64,000 nucleotides of DNA from G963663775 sp963664255. GTDB taxonomy: Bacteria > Bacillota > Clostridia > Oscillospirales > Butyricicoccaceae. Below the pieces are notes generated by a model, which had not been told where the DNA came from, did no database searches, and saw only the letters and a program-made list of their open reading frames with translations. Both the position numbers and the translations under genes were made by a program. Location of the stretch: contig OY760938.1 in NCBI GenBank assembly GCA_963664255.1, positions 806,001 through 870,000 of the forward strand, written 5' to 3'. Below, one piece after another: positions 25,992-34,616 of the stretch. Each line of letters opens with the position of its first letter. Positions within the stretch are counted from its first letter, which is position 1.

Positions 25992-26356
25992 AATATTTAA
26001 AACAGCTTGCCACTATTTTTGCGTTTTGCGTTTGCGGTGACCTTATTTCCGCTCTTCTCGGCGGTATCATGCCCGGCAATGTGATTGGCATGCTGCTGCT
26101 GTTTCTCTGTCTGCTGACAGGCTTGCTGAAAATGCCACAGGTCGAAAGCACCGCTGACTTTTTTCTCAGCAACATGGCGTTTTTCTTTCTCCCTGCTTGT
26201 CTGGGCATTTTGACGGTGTATCCGCAAATTAAGCAGTATTTGTTTCCGATGCTCGCAATTATTCTGCTGACCACCCTTTTGACAGCCGCCGCCACCGCCT
26301 ATACGGTGCATTTTGTGCTGCAGTGGCAGGCTTCTCACAAAAAGGAGGGGAAATAA
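25988..26356 (+). CDS. LrgA/CidA-family holin-like protein
   Basis: 122 residues with four membrane helices and the PGNVIGMLLLFLCLLTGLLKM signature. It ends in a short charged tail. LrgA/CidA proteins were proposed as holin/antiholin regulators of autolysis and more recently as pyruvate or small-molecule transporters acting with LrgB. It is translationally coupled upstream to the DUF4364 gene (ATGA overlap) and downstream to lrgB (TAATG). Confidence 0.9.
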   Translation: MKYLKQLATIFAFCVCGDLISALLGGIMPGNVIGMLLLFLCLLTGLLKMPQVESTADFFLSNMAFFFLPACLGILTVYPQIKQYLFPMLAIILLTTLLTAAATAYTVHFVLQWQASHKKEGK

Positions 26357-27048
26357 TGCGCGAAATATTCCAATCCCCCTTGCTTTGGCTGGCTCTTTCG
26401 GTGCTTGCCTATGAAATCGGTCTGGAAGTGCATCGCAGGCTGCAAACACCCCTTGCAAATTCGCTGTTGATTGCAACTCTGCTGATGAGCGCACTGCTGT
26501 TGACCACTGGCATTTCCACAGACACCTATAACATCGGCGGGCAATTCATTTCCATGTTTTTGACCCCTGCCACCGTAGCACTTGCCGTGCCGATTTATCG
26601 CCAGCTTGAGGTGTTAAAGTCGCATCTGCTGCCGATTTTGGCGGGCGCACTGGTGGGTTCGCTCACCTCGCTTGGCAGTGTGTTTTTGCTGTGCCGTTTG
26701 TTTGGTCTGCCCAAAAATATTTTAATGTCCCTGCTGCCGAAATCGGTCACTACGCCGATTGGTGTTTCGGTATCCCAAATGCTGGGCGGCATTCCGGCGA
26801 TTACGGCACTTTCCATCATCATCACAGGCTTGTTTGGTGCCGTTGTGCTACCGGCATTTCTCAAGCTGCTGCACATACAGCATCCGGTGTCCGTCGGCAT
26901 TTCCATCGGCACCTCTGCCCATGCGGTTGGCACCTCCCGTGCCATCCAGTTGGGAGAAGCCGAGGGCGCAATGAGCGGACTTGCCATCGGTATTGCCGGC
27001 TTGATGACGGCGCTCATCGCTTCGATTGGTTCTCTGTTTTTATCGTGA
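26356..27048 (+). CDS. LrgB/CidB-family membrane protein
   Basis: 230 residues, about seven membrane segments. LLPKSVTTPIGVSVSQMLGGIPAITA and GTSAHAVGTSRAIQLGEAEGAMSGLAIGIAG are the family's signature motifs. It probably works in a complex with the LrgA-like protein encoded just before it. The start at 26356 overlaps the lrgA stop by one base and has AAAGGAGGGG upstream. Confidence 0.92.
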   Translation: MREIFQSPLLWLALSVLAYEIGLEVHRRLQTPLANSLLIATLLMSALLLTTGISTDTYNIGGQFISMFLTPATVALAVPIYRQLEVLKSHLLPILAGALVGSLTSLGSVFLLCRLFGLPKNILMSLLPKSVTTPIGVSVSQMLGGIPAITALSIIITGLFGAVVLPAFLKLLHIQHPVSVGISIGTSAHAVGTSRAIQLGEAEGAMSGLAIGIAGLMTALIASIGSLFLS

Positions 27049-27094
27049 ATCAGTGTAAATCGTGCGTATTTTGTCTGCATTTTCACACTTTTCC

Positions 27095-27123
27095 TTGTAA
27101 TGTTCTATCAAAACTGCTATACT
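27095..27123 (+). promoter_or_regulatory. pyrE promoter
   Basis: TTGTAA (27095-27100) and TATACT (27118-27123) are 17 bases apart, with a short leader before AAAAGGATGG and the ATG. No PyrR attenuator is apparent. Confidence 0.7.
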
Positions 27124-27157
27124 GAATCTAAAAAACACAGAAAAGGATGGTTTTCAC

Positions 27158-27820
27158 ATGCTGTCAACCGCAAAGAAAGAATTTATTGAATTTATGATGG
27201 GTGCGGATGTGCTCCGTTTCGGGGATTTCACCACCAAAAGCGGCAGAAAAACCCCGTATTTCGTCAACACCGGCAACTATAAAACAGGTATGCAGAGCGC
27301 AAAGCTTGGTCAGTTCTATGCGGCAATGGTCAAAGAAACCCTTGGAAGCGAGTTTGATGCCATTTTCGGACCTGCTTACAAGGGCATTCCGCTTGCAACC
27401 TCTGTTTCCTGCGCTTTGGCACGTGATTTTGACATTGACAAGCCGTTTTTCTTCAACCGTAAGGAAGCAAAAGACCATGGCGAAGGCGGCTCTATTGTCG
27501 GCTACAAGCCGGTAGACGGCGACCGCATCATTATCATTGAAGATGTCATCACCGCTGGCACAGCCATTCGGGAAACCATGCCCGTGCTAACTGGCTGCGC
27601 GGATGTGCAGGTTACCGATATGTTTATCTCTGTCAACCGCTGTGAAGTCGGCACAACGCCCGGCAAAACCGCTGTGATGGAAGTCGGCGAAGAATTCGGC
27701 ATCAAGGTTCATTCCCTCATCACCGTTGCGGATATTCATGCCTACCTCAAGGCACAGGGCACTTACGGCGACATCCTGCCTGCAATGGAAGCCTATATGC
27801 AGCAGTACTGTGTGCTGTAA
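27158..27820 (+). CDS. pyrE: Orotate phosphoribosyltransferase
   Basis: 220 residues. FGDFTTKSGRKTPYFVNTGNYKTG forms the orotate-site start, FFNRKEAKDHGEGG the flexible loop, and IIIIEDVITAGTAIRETMPVL the PRPP-binding motif. It joins orotate and PRPP to make OMP in pyrimidine synthesis. It stands apart from any other pyr gene, with its own promoter and a T-box leader directly downstream. Confidence 0.95.
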   Translation: MLSTAKKEFIEFMMGADVLRFGDFTTKSGRKTPYFVNTGNYKTGMQSAKLGQFYAAMVKETLGSEFDAIFGPAYKGIPLATSVSCALARDFDIDKPFFFNRKEAKDHGEGGSIVGYKPVDGDRIIIIEDVITAGTAIRETMPVLTGCADVQVTDMFISVNRCEVGTTPGKTAVMEVGEEFGIKVHSLITVADIHAYLKAQGTYGDILPAMEAYMQQYCVL

Positions 27821-27835
27821 AGTTCGCAAAAAGAC

Positions 27836-28137
27836 TTGCTTTACATCGATTCTGATGCTATACTGAAACAGTTAATAGATTTGCGATGAACAGGAAAAGT
27901 AATCTGTCTGCATCTTGTCAGAGAACGGCGGTCGTTGGCTGTAAACCGCCCCAAGACGGCATCAGATGAAGTTCCCCTGCGAGCATCGGCACTGAACCCA
28001 TTTGCAGTAGGTGTTGACGGAGTCCTGCCACGTTATCGGCAGTCAATGAGTGTTCGCCCGTTTGGGCGGAAATCAGGGTGGTACCACGGAATGCATGCAG
28101 CCTTTCGTCCCTTGCTTTGGGGCGAAAGGCTTTTTTG
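27836..28137 (+). ncRNA. T-box riboswitch leader (Phe) of pheST
   Basis: The promoter is TTGCTT (27836-27841)/TATACT (27859-27864) with 17-base spacing. The leader has the stem I AGAGA element near 27920, a probable specifier TTC at 27972-27974 (in GAAGTTCCCC), and the T-box sequence AGGGTGGTACCACGG at 28075-28089. The terminator is GCCTTTCG (28100-28107)/CGAAAGGC (28123-28130) plus TTTTTT. Uncharged tRNA-Phe should stabilise the antiterminator and switch on pheST. Confidence 0.93.
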
Positions 28138-28169
28138 TCCTATATCATTCGTTTAAGGAGTGTTTTCCC

Positions 28170-29189
28170 ATGAAAGAAAAGCTGCAAAGTATTTTGCAAC
28201 GTGCAAACGAAAGTTTGCAAAGCATCGCTTCTGCCAAAGAGCTCGATGACCTGCGTGTCCAGTTTCTTGGCAAAAAAGGCGAACTGACCGCATTGCTCAA
28301 GGGTATGCGTGATTTGTCCGCGGAAGAACGTCCGCTTGCCGGACAGATGGTCAACGATGTCCGTGCGACCATTGAAACCGCACTCGAAAAGCAAAAAACA
28401 GCCATCGAAAATGCTGCAATGGCTGCCAAGCTTGCCTGCGAAACCATCGATGTCACACAGCCCGGCACGCCTATGGCGGTCGGCAAGCGTCATCCGCTTT
28501 CCATCGTGCTGGACGAAGTCAAGGATAGCTTCATCGGTCTTGGTTTTTCCATTGCCGAGGGTCCGGAAGTAGAATTTGATTATTACAACTTTGAGGCATT
28601 GAATATCCCCAAAAATCACCCCGCACGTGATTCACAGGATACTTTCTATATTTCTGACAATGTGGTTCTGCGTACACAAACCTCCCCTGTGCAGGTGCGC
28701 ACCATGGAGCAGCAAAAGCCGCCCATTCGCATCATTGCGCCTGGTCGTGTCTACCGCTCCGATGCAGTCGATGCCACCCACTCGCCCCTGTTCCACCAAA
28801 TTGAAGGTCTGGTTGTCGACAAAGATATTCGCATGAGTGACCTCAAGGGCATTTTAGAGCTGTTCGCAAAGCAGCTGTATGGCGAAGACACCGTTGTGCG
28901 CTTCCGCCCGCACCACTTCCCCTTTACCGAGCCATCTGCCGAAATGGACATCCAGTGCTTCCAGTGTCATGGCGAAGGCTGCCGTTTGTGTAAGGGCGAG
29001 GGTTGGATTGAAATTTTGGGTTGTGGTATGGTGCACCCCAAGGTTCTGGAAGCCTGTAACATTGACCCAGAGGTGTATTCCGGTTATGCGTTCGGCATTG
29101 GTCTGGAGCGCATTGTGATGGGACGCTATAAGATTGATGACATCCGTTTGTTCTATGAAAACGATGTGCGCTTCCTGCACCAATTTTAA
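28170..29189 (+). CDS. pheS: Phenylalanyl-tRNA synthetase alpha subunit
   Basis: 339 residues. An N-terminal coiled coil (about 1-90) is followed by the class II core with RHPLSIVLDEVKDSFIGLGF, the motif 2 region GRVYRSDAVDATHSPLFHQIEG, and motif 3 AFGIGLERIVMGRY. The start at 28170 follows AAGGAG. The longer frame to 28050 is T-box leader, not coding. With PheT it forms an alpha2-beta2 enzyme charging tRNA-Phe. Confidence 0.97.
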   Translation: MKEKLQSILQRANESLQSIASAKELDDLRVQFLGKKGELTALLKGMRDLSAEERPLAGQMVNDVRATIETALEKQKTAIENAAMAAKLACETIDVTQPGTPMAVGKRHPLSIVLDEVKDSFIGLGFSIAEGPEVEFDYYNFEALNIPKNHPARDSQDTFYISDNVVLRTQTSPVQVRTMEQQKPPIRIIAPGRVYRSDAVDATHSPLFHQIEGLVVDKDIRMSDLKGILELFAKQLYGEDTVVRFRPHHFPFTEPSAEMDIQCFQCHGEGCRLCKGEGWIEILGCGMVHPKVLEACNIDPEVYSGYAFGIGLERIVMGRYKIDDIRLFYENDVRFLHQF

Positions 29190-29226
29190 GGTGCGTTCTA
29201 TCATCAAAACAAGGAGGAAATAAAAG

Positions 29227-31632
29227 ATGAAACTGCCATTTTCCTGGCTTTCTGCATATGTCAATATCGATGGCATCACTCCCAAGGAATATGATGCCAA
29301 GCTGACCATGTCCGGCTCCAAAGTTGAAGAAGTGGTCTATCTCGGCGAAGAAATCTGCAATGTGGTGACGGGTGAAATTTTGCAGGTCGAAAAGCACCCC
29401 GACTCCGACCATCTCATGATTTGCCAGCTACAGGTTGGACAAGACGCACCTGTCCAGATTGTAACCGGTGCGCCCAATATTACACCAGATACCGTGGGAC
29501 GGATTTGTCCGGTTGCGCTGCACAAATCCACTCTGCCCGGCGGCATCAAAATCACCAAGGGCAAGCTGCGCGGCGTGGTGTCAAACGGCATGATGTGCTC
29601 CTTTGGCGAGCTTGGTTTAGACCACGGCTGTGTGCCCTATGCCGATGAAAACGGCATTCTGCTGCTGCCAGCGGGCACAAAAGTAGGCGAAGACATTCGC
29701 AAAGTATTGGGACTGGACGACTATGTCGCAGATTTTGAAATCACTTCTAACCGTCCGGACTGCCTGTCTGTCATTGGTCTGGCGCGAGAAACCGCCGCAA
29801 CGTTCAACCGTCCGCTCAATCTGAAAACACCGTCTGTCAAAGGCTGTGGGGATGCGATTGCAAACTATCTTTCCGTGGACGTACAGGAGCCGACCCTCTG
29901 CACCCGTTATACTGCAAAAGTTGTCAAAAACATCAAAATCGAGCCTTCTCCTGCATGGATGCGTGAGCGTCTGTTTGCCGCTGGTGTTCGCCCCATCAAC
30001 AACATCGTTGACATTACAAACTATGTCATGCTGGAATACGGTCAGCCGATGCACGCCTTTGACTATGCTTGCCTGTCGGACAGCAAAATTGTGGTGCGCC
30101 GTCCGCAGGAAAACGAATCCATCCAGACTTTGGACGGACAAGAGCGGCCGATTACTGGCGAGATGCTTGCCATCTGCGATGGCACAAAGCCCGTTGCAGT
30201 TGCTGGTGTTATGGGCGGTGCAAACTCAGAAATCACCGATGCCACCCAAACCGTGGTCTTTGAATCTGCCTGCTTCCATGGTGCTATGGTGCGCTTGACC
30301 GCCAAAGCACTTGGTATGCGCACAGAATCCTCCAGCCGCTTTGAAAAGGGGTTGGATGCACAAAATACCCTGCCCGCTCTGCTGCGTGCCTGTGAATTGA
30401 TTGAGGAACTTGGCGCAGGTGACGTAGTGGATGGCATGATTGATGTGGATTTCTCCGATGCCACGCCACGCCGTGTTCCCTTCTCGCCTGACCGCATCAA
30501 TGGTCTGCTTGGCACCCAAATTTCCAGAGAAGACCAGATTGCATATCTGGGCCGTCTGGATTTCACCGTTGCGGGGGATGAGGTCATCGTGCCGTCGTTC
30601 CGCATCGACATTGCGCGTATGTGTGATGTCGCCGAAGAAGTGGCACGTATGTTCGGCTATGACAATATCCCGACCACGCTATATGCCGGCGAAACCGTGC
30701 AGGGCGGTTTGACCGCAAAACAGCAGCTGGAACGCACCGTTGGCATGATTTGCCGCACGGCAGGCTTTGACGAAGCACTGACCCATTCGTTCATCAGCCC
30801 CAAATATTATGATGAAATTGGTCTTTCCGCCGAGGATGCAGGCCGTATTTCCACCACGATTACCAATCCGCTTGGGGAAGATTTCAGCGTTATGCGTACC
30901 ACTGTTCTGCCCTCCATCCTGTCTGCTCTGGCACATAACCGTGCACACCGCAACCCCATCGCAAGCCTGTATGAATTGGGCATGGTCTATGCGCCAGTGG
31001 TCAAGGATGGCAAAGCAGATGCCAGCGCATTGCCCACAGAATCGCGTATTTTGACCCTTGCTTCCTATGGAACACTGGATTTCTTCCAGCTGAAAGGCAT
31101 TTTAGAAGCTCTATTTGCAGAACTCAATATCCCAAACATTCGTTTTGCCGCGATTTCGGACAATCCGTCCTATCATCCCGGCCGATGTGCAGGGGTCTAT
31201 TGCGGAGATGAACCGCTTGGTGTATTCGGCACGATTCACCCCACGGTTTCCAAGCGATATGGTTTGACGGACGTGCAGGCTGCAGAGCTTTCCATGGACA
31301 AACTGTTTGCCGCAGCGGAATCCCAAAAGCTGTACCGTCCTCTGCCGAAGTTCCCGGCATCCACCCGTGACATTGCCGTGGTGGTCGATATGCAGACCAC
31401 TGCCGCCGCACTGGAAGCGTGCATTCGCAAAGCAGCGGGCGCCATTCTGGAGGACGTTCGCCTGTTTGACATTTATCAGGGCACCAATATTCCGGACGGC
31501 AAAAAGAGCATGGCATATTCCATGATTCTGCGCGCACAAGACCGCACTCTGACCGATGAAGAATGTGACAATGCGATGCGCAGCGCAATCGATGCCCTGC
31601 AAAAAGAATTTTACGCAATTTTACGCGCATAA
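29227..31632 (+). CDS. pheT: Phenylalanyl-tRNA synthetase beta subunit
   Basis: 801 residues, full length. The domains in order are a tRNA-binding EMAP-like domain (about 40-150, ILQVEKHPDSDHLMICQL), B3/B4 editing domains (EYGQPMHAFDY), a B5 domain, the catalytic-like core, and the C-terminal FDX-ACB anticodon domain (PLPKFPASTRDIAVVVD). It follows pheS by 37 bases under the same T-box. Confidence 0.97.
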   Translation: MKLPFSWLSAYVNIDGITPKEYDAKLTMSGSKVEEVVYLGEEICNVVTGEILQVEKHPDSDHLMICQLQVGQDAPVQIVTGAPNITPDTVGRICPVALHKSTLPGGIKITKGKLRGVVSNGMMCSFGELGLDHGCVPYADENGILLLPAGTKVGEDIRKVLGLDDYVADFEITSNRPDCLSVIGLARETAATFNRPLNLKTPSVKGCGDAIANYLSVDVQEPTLCTRYTAKVVKNIKIEPSPAWMRERLFAAGVRPINNIVDITNYVMLEYGQPMHAFDYACLSDSKIVVRRPQENESIQTLDGQERPITGEMLAICDGTKPVAVAGVMGGANSEITDATQTVVFESACFHGAMVRLTAKALGMRTESSSRFEKGLDAQNTLPALLRACELIEELGAGDVVDGMIDVDFSDATPRRVPFSPDRINGLLGTQISREDQIAYLGRLDFTVAGDEVIVPSFRIDIARMCDVAEEVARMFGYDNIPTTLYAGETVQGGLTAKQQLERTVGMICRTAGFDEALTHSFISPKYYDEIGLSAEDAGRISTTITNPLGEDFSVMRTTVLPSILSALAHNRAHRNPIASLYELGMVYAPVVKDGKADASALPTESRILTLASYGTLDFFQLKGILEALFAELNIPNIRFAAISDNPSYHPGRCAGVYCGDEPLGVFGTIHPTVSKRYGLTDVQAAELSMDKLFAAAESQKLYRPLPKFPASTRDIAVVVDMQTTAAALEACIRKAAGAILEDVRLFDIYQGTNIPDGKKSMAYSMILRAQDRTLTDEECDNAMRSAIDALQKEFYAILRA

Positions 31633-31716
31633 TCTCTTTACTTTTTATGCAATCTGTATTATGCTATAACCATATAGAGAGATTTTTCTAGATACATTAG
31701 AAGGGGGGCAGCTTGT

Positions 31717-31962
31717 ATGCTCGACGGAACCAGAAAATTCAGCCTTGCAGACGATGCGGACAAAGAAATGAAACGCACGCTGATTACAGTGTATGATGCA
31801 CTGAAAGAAAAAGGATACAACCCCATCAATCAAATCGTTGGTTATCTTCTTTCGGAAGACCCCACTTATATCACCAATCACAACAATGCACGCAGCTTGA
31901 TTCGTAAAATCGACCGCGATGAATTGATGCAGGAATTGGTACAACGCTATTTAGAGAGTTGA
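31717..31962 (+). CDS. ireB: IreB-family regulatory phosphoprotein (UPF0297)
   Basis: 81 residues matching the IreB/YrzL family along its whole length (DEMKRTL-like segment, KGYNPINQIVGYLLSEDPTYITNHNNARSLIRKIDRDEL). IreB is a substrate of the PASTA kinase IreK and influences cell-envelope stress resistance. It is usually followed by ruvX and a DUF1292 gene, but here it stands alone before two terminators. AAGGGGGG precedes the ATG. Confidence 0.93.
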   Translation: MLDGTRKFSLADDADKEMKRTLITVYDALKEKGYNPINQIVGYLLSEDPTYITNHNNARSLIRKIDRDELMQELVQRYLES

Positions 31963-31980
31963 TTTCTCTAGCAGCATACA

Positions 31981-32060
31981 AAAAAGGAAGAGGACGCCGT
32001 GCGTCCCCTTCCTTTTATCTTGCCGGCAACAAAAAAACAGACGGAAACCCGTCTGTTTTT
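31981..32060. terminator. Two adjacent terminators between ireB and rpmE
   Basis: The first hairpin, AAAAAGGAAGAGGACGC/GCGTCCCCTTCCTTTT (31981-32016), ends the ireB transcript. The second, AAAAAAACAGACGG/CCCGTCTGTTTTT (32031-32060), is bidirectional and serves rpmE on the minus strand. Confidence 0.9.
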
Positions 32061-32073
32061 CATCAATTCGTGA

Positions 32074-32277
32074 TTACTTATCGAGATTGAATCTCTTCTT
32101 AAAGCGGTCAACACGTCCGCCGGTATCAATCAGCTTCTGCTTACCGGTGAAGAACGGATGGCACTTCGAGCAGATGTCCACAACGATATTTTCCTTTGTG
32201 GAGCCAGTCTCAATCACATTCCCGCAAGCGCAACGAATCGTTGTCTGCTCGTACTTAGGATGGATACCTTCCTTCAT
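32074..32277 (-). CDS. rpmE: Ribosomal protein bL31 (zinc-binding form)
   Basis: 67 residues. It begins MKEGIHPKYEQTTIRCACG and has the four zinc cysteines C16, C18, C36 and C39, so it is the zinc-containing (C+) paralogue. It is part of the 50S subunit near the central protuberance. It is the last gene before a bidirectional terminator. Confidence 0.97.
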   Translation of the reverse strand: MKEGIHPKYEQTTIRCACGNVIETGSTKENIVVDICSKCHPFFTGKQKLIDTGGRVDRFKKRFNLDK

Positions 32278-32357
32278 GCTTGTTTCACCTCTTTCCGCAT
32301 TAGCCTAACAGTCGTAAAATTATGATACCACACTGTGTGACAAAGTGCAAGCTTTTT

Positions 32358-32552
32358 TTATGCCCGTGTCTTATAATTTCCTTCGTTGCCACTCCCGTTG
32401 TAGCTGCCGTTATAACTGCCGACAATGATTTTTCGAAACGGCGAAACCACCATACCGAGCAAAAAGCCCAATATTCCAGACAGCAGGAGCAAAACAACTC
32501 GTTCCGAGGTTGTACGTTCTTCTTCTACTAGCCACAAAAAACAGTTCTTCAT
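32358..32552 (-). CDS. Small membrane protein of unknown function
   Basis: 64 residues: a charged N-terminus, one strongly hydrophobic helix (about 20-38, VLLLLSGILGFLLGMVVSPF), and a Gly/Asn/Ser/Tyr-rich tail with a repeated SYNG. It starts 12 bases after the luxS stop and has AGAGGAA at good spacing, so it is probably real and co-transcribed with luxS. I recognise no family. Confidence 0.55.
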   Translation of the reverse strand: MKNCFLWLVEEERTTSERVVLLLLSGILGFLLGMVVSPFRKIIVGSYNGSYNGSGNEGNYKTRA

Positions 32553-32564
32553 ATGCTGTTCCTC

Positions 32565-33035
32565 TTACGCCGGATAGACCAACTGCTCCACCTGCCAATT
32601 CCGCAAAACCACCTGCATGGTTTTTGCAATGGCTCTTGCGCCAATCAAATCATGCTCGCGATAATTGCCGCATTCCGGACGGCTGACTCCCGGCACTTCG
32701 CCCTTGAACTCCGCCACAAAATCCATGGTGCTGCGCATCAGCGCAACGGCATCCTGCGTGGTCATCGAACGCACCAAAAAATAAAAACCGGTACGGCAGC
32801 CCATGGGTCCGCAATAAATAATTTGGCTGCCCCATGCAGAATTTCGTGTATAGGTTGCAAACAGGTGTTCAAACGTATGCATTGCGCCGTTTGCCAAATA
32901 TTCGCCCCCGTTGGGTGTCACAACGCGAACATCATAGGTGGTAATGTCGCCGTCCACACGAGAGATGTACATACCCGGCACCAAAACATCATGATTTACC
33001 TCAAAGCTCGCAATTCTTTGTAAATTCTCTGTCAT
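32565..33035 (-). CDS. luxS: S-ribosylhomocysteine lyase
   Basis: 156 residues. The metal site is formed by His53 and His57 (HTFEH) and Cys122 (RPECGNYREHD), and CGPMGC surrounds residues 75-80. It splits S-ribosylhomocysteine to homocysteine and DPD, the precursor of autoinducer-2. It is divergent from mtnN, which produces its substrate. A minus-strand -10 TATAAT lies at 33084-33079 with a TTGCGT -35. Confidence 0.96.
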   Translation of the reverse strand: MTENLQRIASFEVNHDVLVPGMYISRVDGDITTYDVRVVTPNGGEYLANGAMHTFEHLFATYTRNSAWGSQIIYCGPMGCRTGFYFLVRSMTTQDAVALMRSTMDFVAEFKGEVPGVSRPECGNYREHDLIGARAIAKTMQVVLRNWQVEQLVYPA

Positions 33036-33093
33036 ACCGTTCTGCCCTCCAAATTTTCATCTTTTTCGCTCTTTAATAATTATACCAGTTTTC

Positions 33094-33123
33094 TTGACGG
33101 ACGCAACCCCTTCCCTGTATACT
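33094..33123 (+). promoter_or_regulatory. mtnN promoter in the divergent luxS-mtnN region
   Basis: TTGACG (33094-33099) and TATACT (33118-33123) are 18 bases apart. The luxS promoter faces the other way and overlaps this region. Confidence 0.7.
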
Positions 33124-33155
33124 AGAATAAAAAAAATGTAAAGGAAGATTAGGAA

Positions 33156-33845
33156 ATGGTTTGGGGAATTTTAGGAGCTTTAGATGCCGAGGTGGCGCTC
33201 ATCTGCGAAAAGATGCAGACCGAACGCACCGAATCCATGTTCGGCACAACCTTTCATGTCGGCACGATTGCAGGGCAATCCGTTGTCGTGGTTTGCTGCG
33301 GCATCGGCAAGGTCAATGCGGCCGCTTGCACCACCACCATGATTCAGCGCTTTGGTGCAGACTGCATTGTCAATGTCGGCATTGCAGGTGCCATGGCGCA
33401 TGGCTTGCAGGTGCTGGATGTCGTTGTGGCAACCGAAGTCGGCTTTCACGACCAAGATGCGATTATGCTCAAATACTACCCCGCACGCGCCTTTTTTGAA
33501 ACGGATACAGCCCTGCGCAAGCTTTGCAGTGATGCCTATGCCGCGCTGGATTTTGCGCACCCATTGACCGAAGGTCGTATTGTATCCGGTGATGTGTTCG
33601 TTTCTGACCGCACCACTCGTGACTGCATCAACGACACCTACCACCCTGCCTGCGTAGAGATGGAAGGTGCGTCCATTGGTCATGTCAGCTTCATGCATGA
33701 AAAGCCGTTTCTGGTCATTCGTACCATGTCAGATACCGCTGATGATGAAGCGGCGCAGACCTATGATGATTTTATGAACCGTGCGGCGCACCAAAGCGCA
33801 CGCATCATTCTGAAGATGTTGGAGCTTTCCGCCCCTTCTGCATAA
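33156..33845 (+). CDS. mtnN: 5'-methylthioadenosine/S-adenosylhomocysteine nucleosidase
   Basis: 229 residues. The N-terminal WGILGALDAEVALICEKM has the catalytic-region Glu. VCCGIGKVNAA, VGIAGAM, the purine site VEMEGASIGHV and RTMSDTADDEA match MtnN/Pfs. It depurinates SAH and MTA, feeding S-ribosylhomocysteine to LuxS, encoded divergently 120 bases away. Confidence 0.96.
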   Translation: MVWGILGALDAEVALICEKMQTERTESMFGTTFHVGTIAGQSVVVVCCGIGKVNAAACTTTMIQRFGADCIVNVGIAGAMAHGLQVLDVVVATEVGFHDQDAIMLKYYPARAFFETDTALRKLCSDAYAALDFAHPLTEGRIVSGDVFVSDRTTRDCINDTYHPACVEMEGASIGHVSFMHEKPFLVIRTMSDTADDEAAQTYDDFMNRAAHQSARIILKMLELSAPSA

Positions 33846-33858
33846 TCACAGACAGCAA

Positions 33859-33900
33859 GCACCGTCCTCCTGCTGTGGGAGGCGGTGTTTCTTTTTCTTT
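33859..33900 (+). terminator. mtnN terminator
   Basis: CACCGTCCTCC pairs with GGGAGGCGGTG (one bulge) and is followed by TTTCTTTTTCTTT. Confidence 0.8.
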
Positions 33901-33902
33901 CA

Positions 33903-33946
33903 TTGTAAACCTTTTTATTGACTTCGGTTTACTATGACGGTATACT
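33903..33946 (+). promoter_or_regulatory. BirA operator overlapping the bioY promoter
   Basis: TTGTAAACC (33903-33911), 14 bases, then GGTTTACTA (33926-33934) matches the BirA box architecture. The -35 TTGACT (33918-33923) lies between the half-sites and the -10 TATACT (33941-33946) follows after 17 bases, so biotinyl-AMP-bound BirA would block transcription. Confidence 0.85.
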
Positions 33947-33979
33947 GTGCATATCAACAAGTTGACAAAGGAGCTTTTT

Positions 33980-34516
33980 ATGAAAATTCGGTCTTTGGTG
34001 CTATGTGCACTGCTGGCGGCACTCACCGCTGTGCTCTCCCAGCTTTCCATTCCCTTGCCGGGCATGGTGCCCATCAACCTTGCCATGCTGTCGGTATGTC
34101 TTTGCGGTGCACTGCTCGGCGCAAAATGGGGCACCATCAGCCAACTGGTCTATTTGTGTCTGGGCTTGGTGGGTATCCCCGTGTTTGCTGGCTTTCGCGG
34201 CGGACTTAGTGTGCTGGCAGGTCCCACCGGCGGTTATCTGATTGGCTATGCCACCGCGGCACTGCTCATCGGCTGGATGCTACAAAAAAAGCCCGCCAAA
34301 GCCATGCTTCCCATCGCCATGGTGGTTGGTCTATTGTCTTGCTACACCCTTGGCACAGCGTGGTATATGCTTTCCACTGCAACTGCCCTTTTCCCTGCAT
34401 TGACCACCTGCGTACTGCCCTTTTTACCGGGTGATGTGGTGAAAATCATCGTGGCTTGTCTGGTTGTCGCGCGCCTTGGCATCCTGCGCTATGCCACCGA
34501 CACGCAAACGACTTAA
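33980..34516 (+). CDS. bioY: Biotin ECF transporter S component
   Basis: 178 residues with six membrane segments. LCALLAALTAVLSQLSIPLPGMVPINLAML, GAKWGTISQLVYLCLGLVGIPVFAGFRGG and GPTGGYLIGYATAA are BioY signatures. It captures biotin for uptake with an ECF energising module. AAAGGAG precedes the ATG at 33980. The upstream in-frame ATG at 33947 is at the promoter and unlikely. The BirA box confirms the assignment. Confidence 0.95.
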   Translation: MKIRSLVLCALLAALTAVLSQLSIPLPGMVPINLAMLSVCLCGALLGAKWGTISQLVYLCLGLVGIPVFAGFRGGLSVLAGPTGGYLIGYATAALLIGWMLQKKPAKAMLPIAMVVGLLSCYTLGTAWYMLSTATALFPALTTCVLPFLPGDVVKIIVACLVVARLGILRYATDTQTT

Positions 34517-34616
34517 CTGCACATCTGCACATGGATGGCGCATCCTTTTTGCATATCTTGTCTGCTTTGCCGCATAGGATAGCTGGGGCGATGCCCTGCC
34601 ATTTGAACGACAAAGG

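Noticed and set aside
32358..32598. Alternative overlapping short frames next to luxS
   Set aside because: Only the 64-residue frame has a ribosome site and a plausible membrane helix; the others overlap it without support.
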